Assembly (NCBI GenBank): GCA_001873585.1
Contig: MNZL01000127.1
Coordinates: 4,496 to 19,085 of the forward strand
DNA: 14,590 nucleotides
Source of the DNA: Rhodobacterales bacterium CG2_30_65_12
Lineage (GTDB): Bacteria > Pseudomonadota > Alphaproteobacteria > Rhodobacterales > Rhodobacteraceae
Direction: 5' to 3'
Positions 1 through 6,008 of the stretch are shown here, in pieces. The stretch's first letter is position 1. Every line of letters starts with the position of its first letter. The notes beneath the pieces were generated by a model that was not told where the DNA came from, ran no database searches, and saw only the letters and a program-made list of their open reading frames with translations. The position numbers and the translations under genes were made by a program.

Positions 1-94
1 CCTCGCCCGCCGAGTTCACCATGAGAATGCAATTCTCTGAATCGACCAGCAGCGCCGGCACCGGCAGCGTGGCCCAGAGTGCATCGTTTTCCAT
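1..94 (-). CDS. ntrB: NtrB nitrogen-regulation sensor histidine kinase, N-terminal fragment
   Basis: Only the first 31 codons are inside the window; the gene runs off the left edge. The visible residues begin MENDALWATLPVPALLVDSE and continue into a segment ending NSAGE, which reads as the start of the N-terminal PAS domain of NtrB (the 'LPvPalLvD...vN.aaE' pattern). NtrB is the cytoplasmic kinase/phosphatase that controls NtrC in response to nitrogen status through PII proteins. The start codon overlaps the dusB stop by one base (TGATG), and a GGGGAGG ribosome site lies at 102-108 inside the dusB end, so the two genes are probably translationally coupled. The dusB(nifR3)-ntrB order is a known arrangement in Rhodobacter-type bacteria and supports the call. 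The catalytic domains are not visible. Confidence 0.8.
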   Translation of the reverse strand, partial: MENDALWATLPVPALLVDSENCILMVNSAGE

Positions 95-1074
95 CAGCCA
101 GCCTCCCCATGCGGCGCGAGGGCAGCGGGCAACAGCGTGAGCACCCGGCCAGGATCGGACGCCGAGAGCACATCGCGGCGCAAGGTGGCGGGTGTATTGG
201 CCGCGTCCATATACCAGCCGAGATGTTTGCGGATCACCCGACTGCCAAGCTCGCGCCCGTAAAAGCCGAGCGAGGCCTCGTAGTGCCCCGCCACCATGCC
301 GATCAGCGCCGGGCCGCGCGGAATCACCGGGGCCGGGCGGCCGGCGAGTGCCGCGGCGATCTCGGCGACGAGCCAGGGCCGTCCGCCGGTGGCACGGCCC
401 AGCATCACCCCATCGGCACCCGATTGCGCCAGCGCGGCGCGCGCGTCGTCGGGCGAGGCGATATCGCCGTTGGCGATCACCGGAATGCGCACGCTGCGTT
501 TCGTCGCCGCGATCGCCGCCCAGTCGGCCTTGCCCTTGTAAAACTGATTTCGGGTGCGGCCATGGATGGTGACCATGGCGATTCCCGCCGCCTCGGAGCG
601 GGCGGCGATCTCGGGCGCATTCAGCCGGTCGTGGTCCCAGCCGAGACGGGTTTTCAGCGTCACCGGCAGGCCCACCGCGCTCAAGACCGCCTCGATCAGG
701 CGCAGCGCGTGGTCGGGGTCGCGCATCAAGGCCGAGCCCGAAAGCCCGCCGACCACCTTCCTGGCCGGACAGCCCATGTTGATGTCGATGATCTTCGCGC
801 CATTGGCTTCCACCATCCGCGCCGCCTCGCCGATCCAGTAAGGATCGCGGCCCGCAAGCTGCACCGCCGTGCCCTCGATGCCAAACCCAAGTTCGGCGCG
901 CTCACGCACACCCGGCTTGGCCTGCACCATTTCCTGGCTCGCCACCATCTCGCTCACCACCAACCCTGCGCCAAAGCTCTGCACCAGACGGCGGAACGGC
1001 AGATCGGTGATCCCCGCCATCGGCGCGAGAAACACCGGGGGATCGAGTATGCTGTCGCCCAGGGCCACGCCCAT
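94..1074 (-). CDS. dusB: tRNA-dihydrouridine synthase DusB (NifR3 family)
   Basis: This 326-residue FMN-dependent enzyme reduces uridine to dihydrouridine in tRNA, using NADPH. It shows the FMN-site motif APMAGITD (residues 17-24), the catalytic cysteine in DINMGCPARKV (C102), a conserved lysine in TLKTRLGWD (K141), the HGRTR motif (171-175), the phosphate-binding NGDI (202-205) and GRATGGRPW (226-234), followed by a helical C-terminal domain. The length is normal for DusB. I chose the ATG at 1074 because AAGGA at 1083-1087 precedes it with good spacing and a likely promoter lies just upstream. An in-frame ATG at 1173 would start upstream of that promoter and add 33 non-conserved residues. 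The gene is first in an apparent dusB-ntrB operon, so a housekeeping tRNA-modification enzyme is co-transcribed with nitrogen-control genes. Confidence 0.95.
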   Translation of the reverse strand: MGVALGDSILDPPVFLAPMAGITDLPFRRLVQSFGAGLVVSEMVASQEMVQAKPGVRERAELGFGIEGTAVQLAGRDPYWIGEAARMVEANGAKIIDINMGCPARKVVGGLSGSALMRDPDHALRLIEAVLSAVGLPVTLKTRLGWDHDRLNAPEIAARSEAAGIAMVTIHGRTRNQFYKGKADWAAIAATKRSVRIPVIANGDIASPDDARAALAQSGADGVMLGRATGGRPWLVAEIAAALAGRPAPVIPRGPALIGMVAGHYEASLGFYGRELGSRVIRKHLGWYMDAANTPATLRRDVLSASDPGRVLTLLPAALAPHGEAG

Positions 1075-1082
1075 ATGCCTAA

Positions 1083-1087
1083 TCCTT
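1083..1087 (-). promoter_or_regulatory. Ribosome binding site deciding the dusB start
   Basis: Read on the minus strand this is AAGGA, eight bases before the ATG at 1074. It decides for the short DusB form over the in-frame ATG at 1173. Confidence 0.6.
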
Positions 1088-1101
1088 GTGCAGTTGCCTG
1101 A

Positions 1102-1130
1102 GATATAGCGGCGCAGCGCCTGGGTTGCAA
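1102..1130 (-). promoter_or_regulatory. Probable sigma-70-type promoter of dusB-ntrB
   Basis: On the minus strand, TTGCAA (1125-1130) is followed after exactly 17 bases by TATATC (1102-1107). Each box matches four of six consensus positions. The predicted start, near 1095, leaves a short leader that carries the AAGGA ribosome site before the ATG at 1074. The fit is by eye only. Alphaproteobacterial promoters are often weak matches, so chance occurrence is possible. Confidence 0.4.
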
Positions 1131-1243
1131 AAATCCGATTGGCCAGACTGCGCGAATTTTCACCAATGCACAATATTTAATCATTTCAGCACGGCACGCG
1201 CGCCCCCATTGTTCTTGAAAACGGCAGCGCATAAACAGGCGGC

Positions 1244-2374
1244 ATGGAAATTGCAGCCATCATCGTAGCCGCCGGGCGCGGCACCCGCGCAGGCGGAGAC
1301 GTGCCAAAGCAATGGCGCGTCCTGCATGGCCGGCGCGTGGCCGACTGGACCGTGGCCGCGTTTCAGCGCCACCCGCGGATCGACCGGGTGGTGCTGGTGT
1401 TGCACCCCGACGATCTTGGCCAGGCCGAGGGCTTTGCCGATGTCACCATCGCCATCGGCGGCGCGACCCGCGACGCGAGCGTGCAAGCCGGGCTCGAAGC
1501 GCTGGCGGGCGATCCGCCGGGGCTGGTGCTGATCCACGATGTTGCCCGTCCGCTGGTGAGCGCGGATGTGATCGACCGGGTGATCGCTGCTCTGGCGTGC
1601 TCAGCCGGCGCCGCTCCGGCGCTGGCCGTCACCGATGCGCTCTGGCAAGGCGAGGCCGGGCTGGTGGCCGGCACACGCGACCGCACCGGGCTTTACCGCG
1701 CGCAAACCCCGCAGGGCTTTCGCTACGGCGCGATCCTCGCCGCCCACCGCGCGCACCCCGGCGGCGCGGCGGACGACGTGGAAGTGGCCGGCGCCGCCGG
1801 GCTTGACGTGGCCATCGTCGCGGGCGACGAAGTGAACCTGAAAATCACCAGCTCCGCCGATTTTGCGCGCGCCGAGACACTTATGGGAGAGGCGATGGAT
1901 ATCCGGGTGGGACAAGGCTACGACGTGCACGCGTTCGAGCCGGGCGCGGCCTGCATGCTTTGCGGCGTGGCGGTGCCGCATGACCGCAAGCTCAAAGGCC
2001 ATTCCGACGCCGATGTGGGCATGCACGCGCTCACCGATGCGCTCTATGGCGCACTGGCCGAGGGCGATATCGGCCAGCATTTTCCGCCCAGCGAGGCGCA
2101 ATGGAAGGGCGCGGCCTCGCACATCTTCCTCGAACACTCCATCGGCCTTGCCCGAGCAAAAGGCTATGACCTCGCCAATTGCGACGTGACGCTGGTGTGC
2201 GAACAGCCAAAGATCGGCCCGCACACCGGCGCGATGCGGGCCGAACTGGCCCGGATCTTGGGCGTTGACGCGGGCCGGGTGTCGGTCAAGGCCACCACCT
2301 CGGAACGGCTCGGCTTCACCGGGCGCCAAGAGGGGATCGCCGCGCTCGCAGTGGCGACCTTGGTGCGCGCATGA
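1244..2374 (+). CDS. ispDF: Bifunctional IspD/IspF enzyme of the MEP isoprenoid pathway
   Basis: This 376-residue fusion carries two non-consecutive MEP-pathway activities. Residues 1 to about 215 are IspD (MEP cytidylyltransferase), with the nucleotide-binding IIVAAGRGTRAGGDVPKQW (6-24), DVARPL (99-104), RTGLYRAQTPQGF (147-159) and the DDVEVA acidic motif (177-182). From M218 the protein is IspF (2-C-methyl-D-erythritol 2,4-cyclodiphosphate synthase), with zinc ligands D227 and H229 in GYDVHAF and H261 in GMHALTDAL, plus the substrate-site motif KATTSERLGFTGR. All key residues are present. Fused ispDF is typical of alphaproteobacteria. The ribosome site is weak. The last codons overlap the pgpA start in an ATGA junction, so it is the first gene of an ispDF-pgpA-cinA operon, divergent from dusB. 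Confidence 0.96.
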   Translation: MEIAAIIVAAGRGTRAGGDVPKQWRVLHGRRVADWTVAAFQRHPRIDRVVLVLHPDDLGQAEGFADVTIAIGGATRDASVQAGLEALAGDPPGLVLIHDVARPLVSADVIDRVIAALACSAGAAPALAVTDALWQGEAGLVAGTRDRTGLYRAQTPQGFRYGAILAAHRAHPGGAADDVEVAGAAGLDVAIVAGDEVNLKITSSADFARAETLMGEAMDIRVGQGYDVHAFEPGAACMLCGVAVPHDRKLKGHSDADVGMHALTDALYGALAEGDIGQHFPPSEAQWKGAASHIFLEHSIGLARAKGYDLANCDVTLVCEQPKIGPHTGAMRAELARILGVDAGRVSVKATTSERLGFTGRQEGIAALAVATLVRA

Positions 2375-2862
2375 TCCAGCTTATCGTCACCTTTTTCGGC
2401 GCGGGGCTGCTGCGCCCCGCCTCCGGCACCTGGGGCTCGCTCGCCGCCCTGCCCTTCGTCTGGGTGCTGCATGTGCTCGGCGGGCCTTGGGCGCTCGCCG
2501 TCGCCATCGTCGTCGTCTTCCTTGTCGGCCTCTGGGCTACCGGGATTCACACCGCGAACACCGGCGTTGAAGACCCGTCGGAAGTGGTGATCGACGAGGT
2601 GGTGGGGATGTGGATCGCCATGCTGCCGGTCTCGATCGGCGCGGCCGCCGCCGGAGCCGAAATCCTCGCGCTCTATCCCGGCTGGATCGCGGCGTTCCTG
2701 CTGTTCCGGATCTTCGACATTCTCAAACCGGGGCCGGCCCGCTGGGCCGACAACCGCGACGACGCGCTCGGGGTGATGCTCGACGACGTGTTCGCCGGCA
2801 TCTTCGCCGCCGTGGTAACGCTTCTGCTCGCCGCCGGCTCGCACCTGGTGCTGATGGGATGA
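2371..2862 (+). CDS. pgpA: Phosphatidylglycerophosphatase A
   Basis: This 163-residue integral membrane enzyme dephosphorylates phosphatidylglycerophosphate to phosphatidylglycerol in the inner membrane. The family motifs are all visible: GAGLLRPASGTWGS (10-23), EDPSEVVIDEVVGMW (67-81, with the acidic residues thought to bind Mg2+), FRIFDILKP (112-120) and GVMLDDVFAGI (134-144). Hydrophobic segments lie at about 24-58, 80-112 and 138-160. The start overlaps the ispDF stop by four bases (ATGA), and its own stop overlaps the cinA start the same way, indicating translational coupling through the three-gene unit. The length is normal for PgpA and nothing is missing. Confidence 0.93.
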   Translation: MIQLIVTFFGAGLLRPASGTWGSLAALPFVWVLHVLGGPWALAVAIVVVFLVGLWATGIHTANTGVEDPSEVVIDEVVGMWIAMLPVSIGAAAAGAEILALYPGWIAAFLLFRIFDILKPGPARWADNRDDALGVMLDDVFAGIFAAVVTLLLAAGSHLVLMG

Positions 2863-3341
2863 GCTTTGCCCCCGATCCGGCGCAGGTGCTCGCGCTCTGC
2901 CGCGCCAAGGGGCTTATGGTCGCCAGCGCCGAAAGCTGCACCGGCGGCATGGTGGGCGCGGCACTCACCGATATCGCCGGTTCGTCGGATGTGTATGAGC
3001 GCGGCGTGATCACCTATTCCAACGCTGCCAAGATTGCGCTCCTTGGGGTCCGGCCCGAAACGCTGGCGGCGCATGGCGCGGTATCGCAAGAGGTGGCGCG
3101 GGAAATGGCCGAAGGGCTGCTCGCGTCCGCGCCGGTGGATATCGCCGTCTCGATCACCGGCATCGCCGGGCCCGGCGGCTCGGAGCACAAGCCCGAGGGA
3201 CGGGTCTGTTTCGGCCTCGCCACCCGGTCGGGCTGCCAAACCCAAACAGAGGAGTTCGGAGCTCGCGGTCGGGCCAAGGTGCGCACTGCGGCCCGCGATC
3301 ACGCGCTGGCGCTGATCGCCCGCGCCGCGAGCCGCGCCTGA
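2859..3341 (+). CDS. pncC: CinA-family nicotinamide-nucleotide amidohydrolase (PncC type)
   Basis: This 160-residue protein corresponds to the C-terminal domain of CinA, alone. Members deamidate NMN to NaMN in pyridine-nucleotide recycling. Visible motifs are VASAESCTGGMVG (21-33), the GSSDVYERGVITYSNAAK block (41-58) and SITGIAGPGG (98-107). From memory of the family, S43 and K58 match the catalytic Ser/Lys pair, including their 15-residue spacing. I chose the ATG at 2859, which overlaps the pgpA stop (ATGA) and starts directly ahead of the conserved domain; the frame stays open further upstream, but that part overlaps pgpA. The N-terminal molybdopterin-binding-like domain of long CinA proteins is absent, as in E. 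coli YgaD. It ends four bases from the convergent SH3 gene. Confidence 0.9.
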   Translation: MSFAPDPAQVLALCRAKGLMVASAESCTGGMVGAALTDIAGSSDVYERGVITYSNAAKIALLGVRPETLAAHGAVSQEVAREMAEGLLASAPVDIAVSITGIAGPGGSEHKPEGRVCFGLATRSGCQTQTEEFGARGRAKVRTAARDHALALIARAASRA

Positions 3342-3345
3342 GCCC

Positions 3346-3696
3346 TCACGGGCAGACCCCGCCAACGCGAATATAAGAGCCATAAACCCAGCCCTGCGGC
3401 GTTGGGTTGCCCCAGAGCGGCGCCTGACACTGGCCCGCCATGCAATAGACGTAATACCATTTGCCTTGCCGGTCCCACACCGAGATCTCGTCGCCCAGGT
3501 AAAGCTCGCCGATCTGGGCGTAGCCCGTGCCCGGCCCCGCGCGCACCGCGAGAAAGCCGTTACCGGCGGCATGGTTGTATTGCGTGCTCGGCCGAATCCC
3601 GGCGACGTAGCCAGTGCAATCGCCGGCCACCGCCCCACCCGCCGCCAAGGCGAGCCCAAGGGCGGCGGCGCAGCTGCGACGAAACATCCGTTTCAT
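3346..3696 (-). CDS. Secreted bacterial SH3-domain protein
   Basis: This protein has 116 residues. The N-terminus MKRMFRRSCAAALGLALA followed by an AVAG cleavage site near residue 24 is a clear Sec signal peptide, so the mature protein of about 92 residues should be periplasmic. The mature part resembles a bacterial SH3 (SH3_3/YgiM-like) domain: FLAVRAGPGTGYAQIGELYLGD (48-69), then ISVWDRQGKWYYV and a closing GWVYGSYIRVGG. Such domains often bind peptidoglycan. Four cysteines remain after cleavage (27, 85, 90, 115), enough for two disulfides. The start at 3696 is fixed by a strong AGGAGG site at 3704-3709; the frame stays open upstream to 4008, but that extension has no coding character. Its precise role is unknown. 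It converges with cinA. Confidence 0.85.
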   Translation of the reverse strand: MKRMFRRSCAAALGLALAAGGAVAGDCTGYVAGIRPSTQYNHAAGNGFLAVRAGPGTGYAQIGELYLGDEISVWDRQGKWYYVYCMAGQCQAPLWGNPTPQGWVYGSYIRVGGVCP

Positions 3697-3703
3697 GGCC
3701 AAT

Positions 3704-3709
3704 CCTCCT
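3704..3709 (-). promoter_or_regulatory. Strong ribosome binding site of the SH3-domain gene
   Basis: Minus-strand AGGAGG lies seven bases before the ATG at 3696. It is the best Shine-Dalgarno sequence I noticed in the window, and it rules out the upstream in-frame starts of that reading frame. Confidence 0.7.
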
Positions 3710-3730
3710 GTTTCTACTCTGAGAAAGTCT

Positions 3731-3748
3731 GCCGCCATGAGTGGCGGC
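3731..3748. repeat. Perfect 7-bp inverted repeat upstream of the SH3-domain gene
   Basis: GCCGCCA (3731-3737), a four-base spacer TGAG, then TGGCGGC (3742-3748). It could form a stable hairpin in the leader of the SH3-domain mRNA, or be an operator. No T-run follows on either strand, so it is not a standard terminator. Confidence 0.45.
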
Positions 3749-3812
3749 GCGCGATGACATGGATCAGCGCCAGCCGTTTTGCTCCGCCCACCTGGTGCAG
3801 GGGCTGCCCAGT

Positions 3813-3836
3813 CGGCGCGCAGCACGCCGTTTTTTT
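3813..3836 (+). terminator. Terminator-like hairpin with T7 tract, upstream of amt
   Basis: On the plus strand CGGCG (3813-3817), a seven-base loop, CGCCG (3825-3829) and then seven T residues (3830-3836). The 5-bp all-GC stem plus U-tract has the shape of an intrinsic terminator. No plus-strand gene ends nearby: the last is cinA at 3341, and the SH3 gene between lies on the other strand. It could stop read-through from ispDF-pgpA-cinA, act as an attenuator in a long amt leader, or end a small RNA. The stem is short, so the call is tentative. Confidence 0.35.
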
Positions 3837-3952
3837 GCCTGTTTTTTCCGCAAATATGAATCTGCCCAAGAAATTTGCAGGGTGCACGCGGATTGAGCTT
3901 TGCCACCGCGCCCGGCCCGCGCATCACTCCTCGAACAATCGGGGAGGAAAGA

Positions 3953-5131
3953 ATGAACGGGGCCGATACCGCCTGGATCATCGTCGCAACCGCACTTGTG
4001 CTGTTCATGAGCCTGCCGGGGCTCGCGCTGTTTTACGGCGGCCTGGTGCGGGCGCGCAATGTGCTCTCGGTGTTCATGCATATCTACGCCATTGCCGCCT
4101 TGATGAGCGTGCTTTGGCTGGTGGTTGGCTATTCCATCGCCTTTGGCGGAGAGGGGGCGCTCTGGGGCGGGCTTGGCAAGGCGTTTCTGGCCAATATCGA
4201 CGCCGAAACCCTCTCGGGCACGATCCCCGAGGTGCTGTTCTTCGCCTTCCAGATGACCTTTGCGATCATCACGCCGGCGCTGATGGTGGGGGCATACGCC
4301 GAGCGGGTGGGCTTTGGCTTCGTGCTCACCTTCTCCGGCGCATGGATGCTTCTGGTCTACGCCCCCGTCACCCACTGGATCTGGGGCGGCGGCTTTCTCG
4401 CCGACGGCGGCATCTTCGGCGCGGTGGGCGTGCAGGATTTCGCCGGCGGCATTGTCGTGCACGAAACCGCCGGGATCGCCGCGCTGCTGATCGCCGTCTT
4501 CCTCGGGCCGCGGCGCAACCGCACCACGCCGCCGCACTCGCCAGGCTACGTGATGATCGGCGCGGGCATGCTCTGGGTCGGCTGGTTCGGCTTCAACGGC
4601 GGCAGCCAGCTCGCGGCCGATGGCGGCGCGGCGATGGCGCTGACCGTCACCCATATCTCCGCCGCTACCGCCTCGCTGAGCTGGGCGCTGTGGGAACGGA
4701 TCAAGTTTGGCCGCGCTTCGCTGATCGGTATCGTCACCGGCACCATCGCCGGGCTTGCCTCGATCACGCCCGCGAGCGGGTTCGTCAGCCCGGTCGAGGC
4801 GCTCATCATCGGCGCGCTGGCCGGGGTGCTCTGCCAGGAGGCGGTAAACTTTGTCCGCAACCGGTTGCACATCGACGACACGCTCGACGTGTTCGCGGTG
4901 CATGGCGTTGGCGGCATCTTCGGCACGATCATGATCGCGGTGTTCGGCGCGGGGGCGTGGGCGGCACAGCTCGGCGGGCTGGCGATCGTCGGCGGCTACA
5001 CCGTGGCGATGACCGTGGTGCTGATCTTCGCCGTCAAAGCCATCACCCGGCTCAGGGTCGACGTGGAAACCGAAACCAACGGGCTCGATCTTTCAGTGCA
5101 TGGCGAGCGCGCCTACGAGATGAATTCCTGA
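3953..5131 (+). CDS. amt: Ammonium transporter, Amt family
   Basis: This 392-residue inner-membrane channel of the Amt/Rh family conducts ammonium. It shows LPGLALFYGGLVRARNV (21-37), TPALMVGAYAERVGF (107-121), the periplasmic-vestibule segment THWIWGGG (W144), both pore histidines (H170 in VVHETAGIA and H317 in VHGVGGIFG) and the conserved C-terminal GLDLSVHGERAYE tail. About eleven hydrophobic segments fit the family. There is no cleavable signal peptide, unlike E. coli AmtB; the protein starts almost at the first membrane helix. I chose the ATG at 3953 because GGAGG (3943-3947) precedes it at five bases. No glnK lies beside it, so it may be a second, stand-alone Amt. Nitrogen control through the nearby ntrB-type system is plausible but not shown by the sequence. 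Confidence 0.93.
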   Translation: MNGADTAWIIVATALVLFMSLPGLALFYGGLVRARNVLSVFMHIYAIAALMSVLWLVVGYSIAFGGEGALWGGLGKAFLANIDAETLSGTIPEVLFFAFQMTFAIITPALMVGAYAERVGFGFVLTFSGAWMLLVYAPVTHWIWGGGFLADGGIFGAVGVQDFAGGIVVHETAGIAALLIAVFLGPRRNRTTPPHSPGYVMIGAGMLWVGWFGFNGGSQLAADGGAAMALTVTHISAATASLSWALWERIKFGRASLIGIVTGTIAGLASITPASGFVSPVEALIIGALAGVLCQEAVNFVRNRLHIDDTLDVFAVHGVGGIFGTIMIAVFGAGAWAAQLGGLAIVGGYTVAMTVVLIFAVKAITRLRVDVETETNGLDLSVHGERAYEMNS

Positions 5132-5133
5132 TC

Positions 5134-5940
5134 TCAGGCGGGGGTTTTCATTTCCGGCGGCAGGATGTCTTCGGTCGGCCAGCGCCCGGACATCAGCGCA
5201 AGATCCCAGCCGCGCGCGAGCCCGGCAGAGACCATCGCCGCGAAGGCCGGGGCCGGATCGTAATCAAGCCGAAGGATGCGGGCGCCATCGGCCTCCAGCC
5301 GGGCGTAGCGCCCACCGCGCCGGCCATCGTTCGGTGGCAGCCCGATCATGCCGGCATTGAGCCAGTGGACGCCACCGATCACCCGCTCGAAGGCAAGCCC
5401 CGAATGGCCCGCGATCACCCCGTCGACCGGCCCGGCGGCGGCCTCGATCGCGGTGATCTCCTGGCGAAAGGCCGCCTCGGGCGAGGCCGGCCAGAGCCAG
5501 CGGGCGGGGCTGGTGAAGCCACCATGGATCACCGCCCAGCGGCGGCCTTCGTGGGCAAACACCAATGCATCGGGCAGGCTTTCCATCCAGTCGCGCGCGG
5601 CCGTGTCCACGAGGCGGTCGGTATGGCGCCAGCCGGGCACCGCGAGCCGGATCGAGAGCGAGCCCGGCGGGTAGCCCGCGCCACTTTCGCCCGCGCCCGA
5701 GGCGAGCTGGCGCTCGATGTTACCGGCGACCACCCGGTGGCCGTAGGCGCGGGTGGCGGCGATGCATTCCACCGGCTGGGCGCATATGCCGGCAATATTT
5801 CCGGTCGAGAACACCCTCTCGCCCGGCACACCCGCCCGCGAGGCCTCGCGCAAGAGCGCCCCGAGCGCGGTGAGATTTCCCAGCGTCCCACCATAGACGA
5901 TCACCGGGCCGGTCAGGGTGCCGAGCGATGCGATCTTCAT
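5134..5940 (-). CDS. Metallophosphoesterase-fold protein with degenerate metal site
   Basis: This 268-residue protein follows the calcineurin-like phosphoesterase (Metallophos_2) plan, but with altered motifs. The first block, normally GDxHGNxxAL, reads GGTLGNLTAL (17-26), losing both Asp and His. The second, normally GDxVGxGPxPxECI, reads GNIAGICAQPVECI (47-60), with Asp replaced by Asn. GNHD/E becomes GNIE (73-76). H139 of HGG and H179 of GHSG remain, but the last His of GHTH is Gly. The later NAG block (195-197) is kept. Enzymatic phosphoesterase activity is therefore doubtful, though binding of a nucleotide or phosphate is possible. The reading frame is intact with a GGGAGGGG ribosome site (5943-5950), so it is not an obvious pseudogene. 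It ends two bases from amt, convergently, and diverges from the CorC-like gene. Confidence 0.75.
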   Translation of the reverse strand: MKIASLGTLTGPVIVYGGTLGNLTALGALLREASRAGVPGERVFSTGNIAGICAQPVECIAATRAYGHRVVAGNIERQLASGAGESGAGYPPGSLSIRLAVPGWRHTDRLVDTAARDWMESLPDALVFAHEGRRWAVIHGGFTSPARWLWPASPEAAFRQEITAIEAAAGPVDGVIAGHSGLAFERVIGGVHWLNAGMIGLPPNDGRRGGRYARLEADGARILRLDYDPAPAFAAMVSAGLARGWDLALMSGRWPTEDILPPEMKTPA

Positions 5941-5950
5941 GGCCCCTCCC

Positions 5951-5979
5951 TTGAAACGTCAGCCCGTCACCGCCATAGA
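5951..5979 (+). promoter_or_regulatory. Possible promoter of the CNNM/CorC-like gene
   Basis: TTGAAA (5951-5956, five of six consensus matches) is followed after 17 bases by CATAGA (5974-5979, three of six). It sits within the 68-base divergent gap and would give a leader of about 20 bases. The -10 box is weak. Confidence 0.25.
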
Positions 5980-6008
5980 AGGGCGAAACCACACGAAAGA
6001 CAACGCCC

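Noticed and set aside
1075..1173. An N-terminal extension of DusB starting at the ATG at 1173
   Set aside because: The added 33 residues are not family-like, a ribosome site sits before the ATG at 1074, and the likely promoter lies within the extension.
3862..3880. A sigma-54-like promoter upstream of amt (TGCCCA...TTTGCA)
   Set aside because: The required GG and GC elements at the correct 10-base spacing are not present; CC stands where GG should be.
3697..4008. An N-terminal extension of the SH3-domain protein
   Set aside because: The signal peptide begins at the ATG at 3696 behind an AGGAGG site, and the extension overlaps the amt start.
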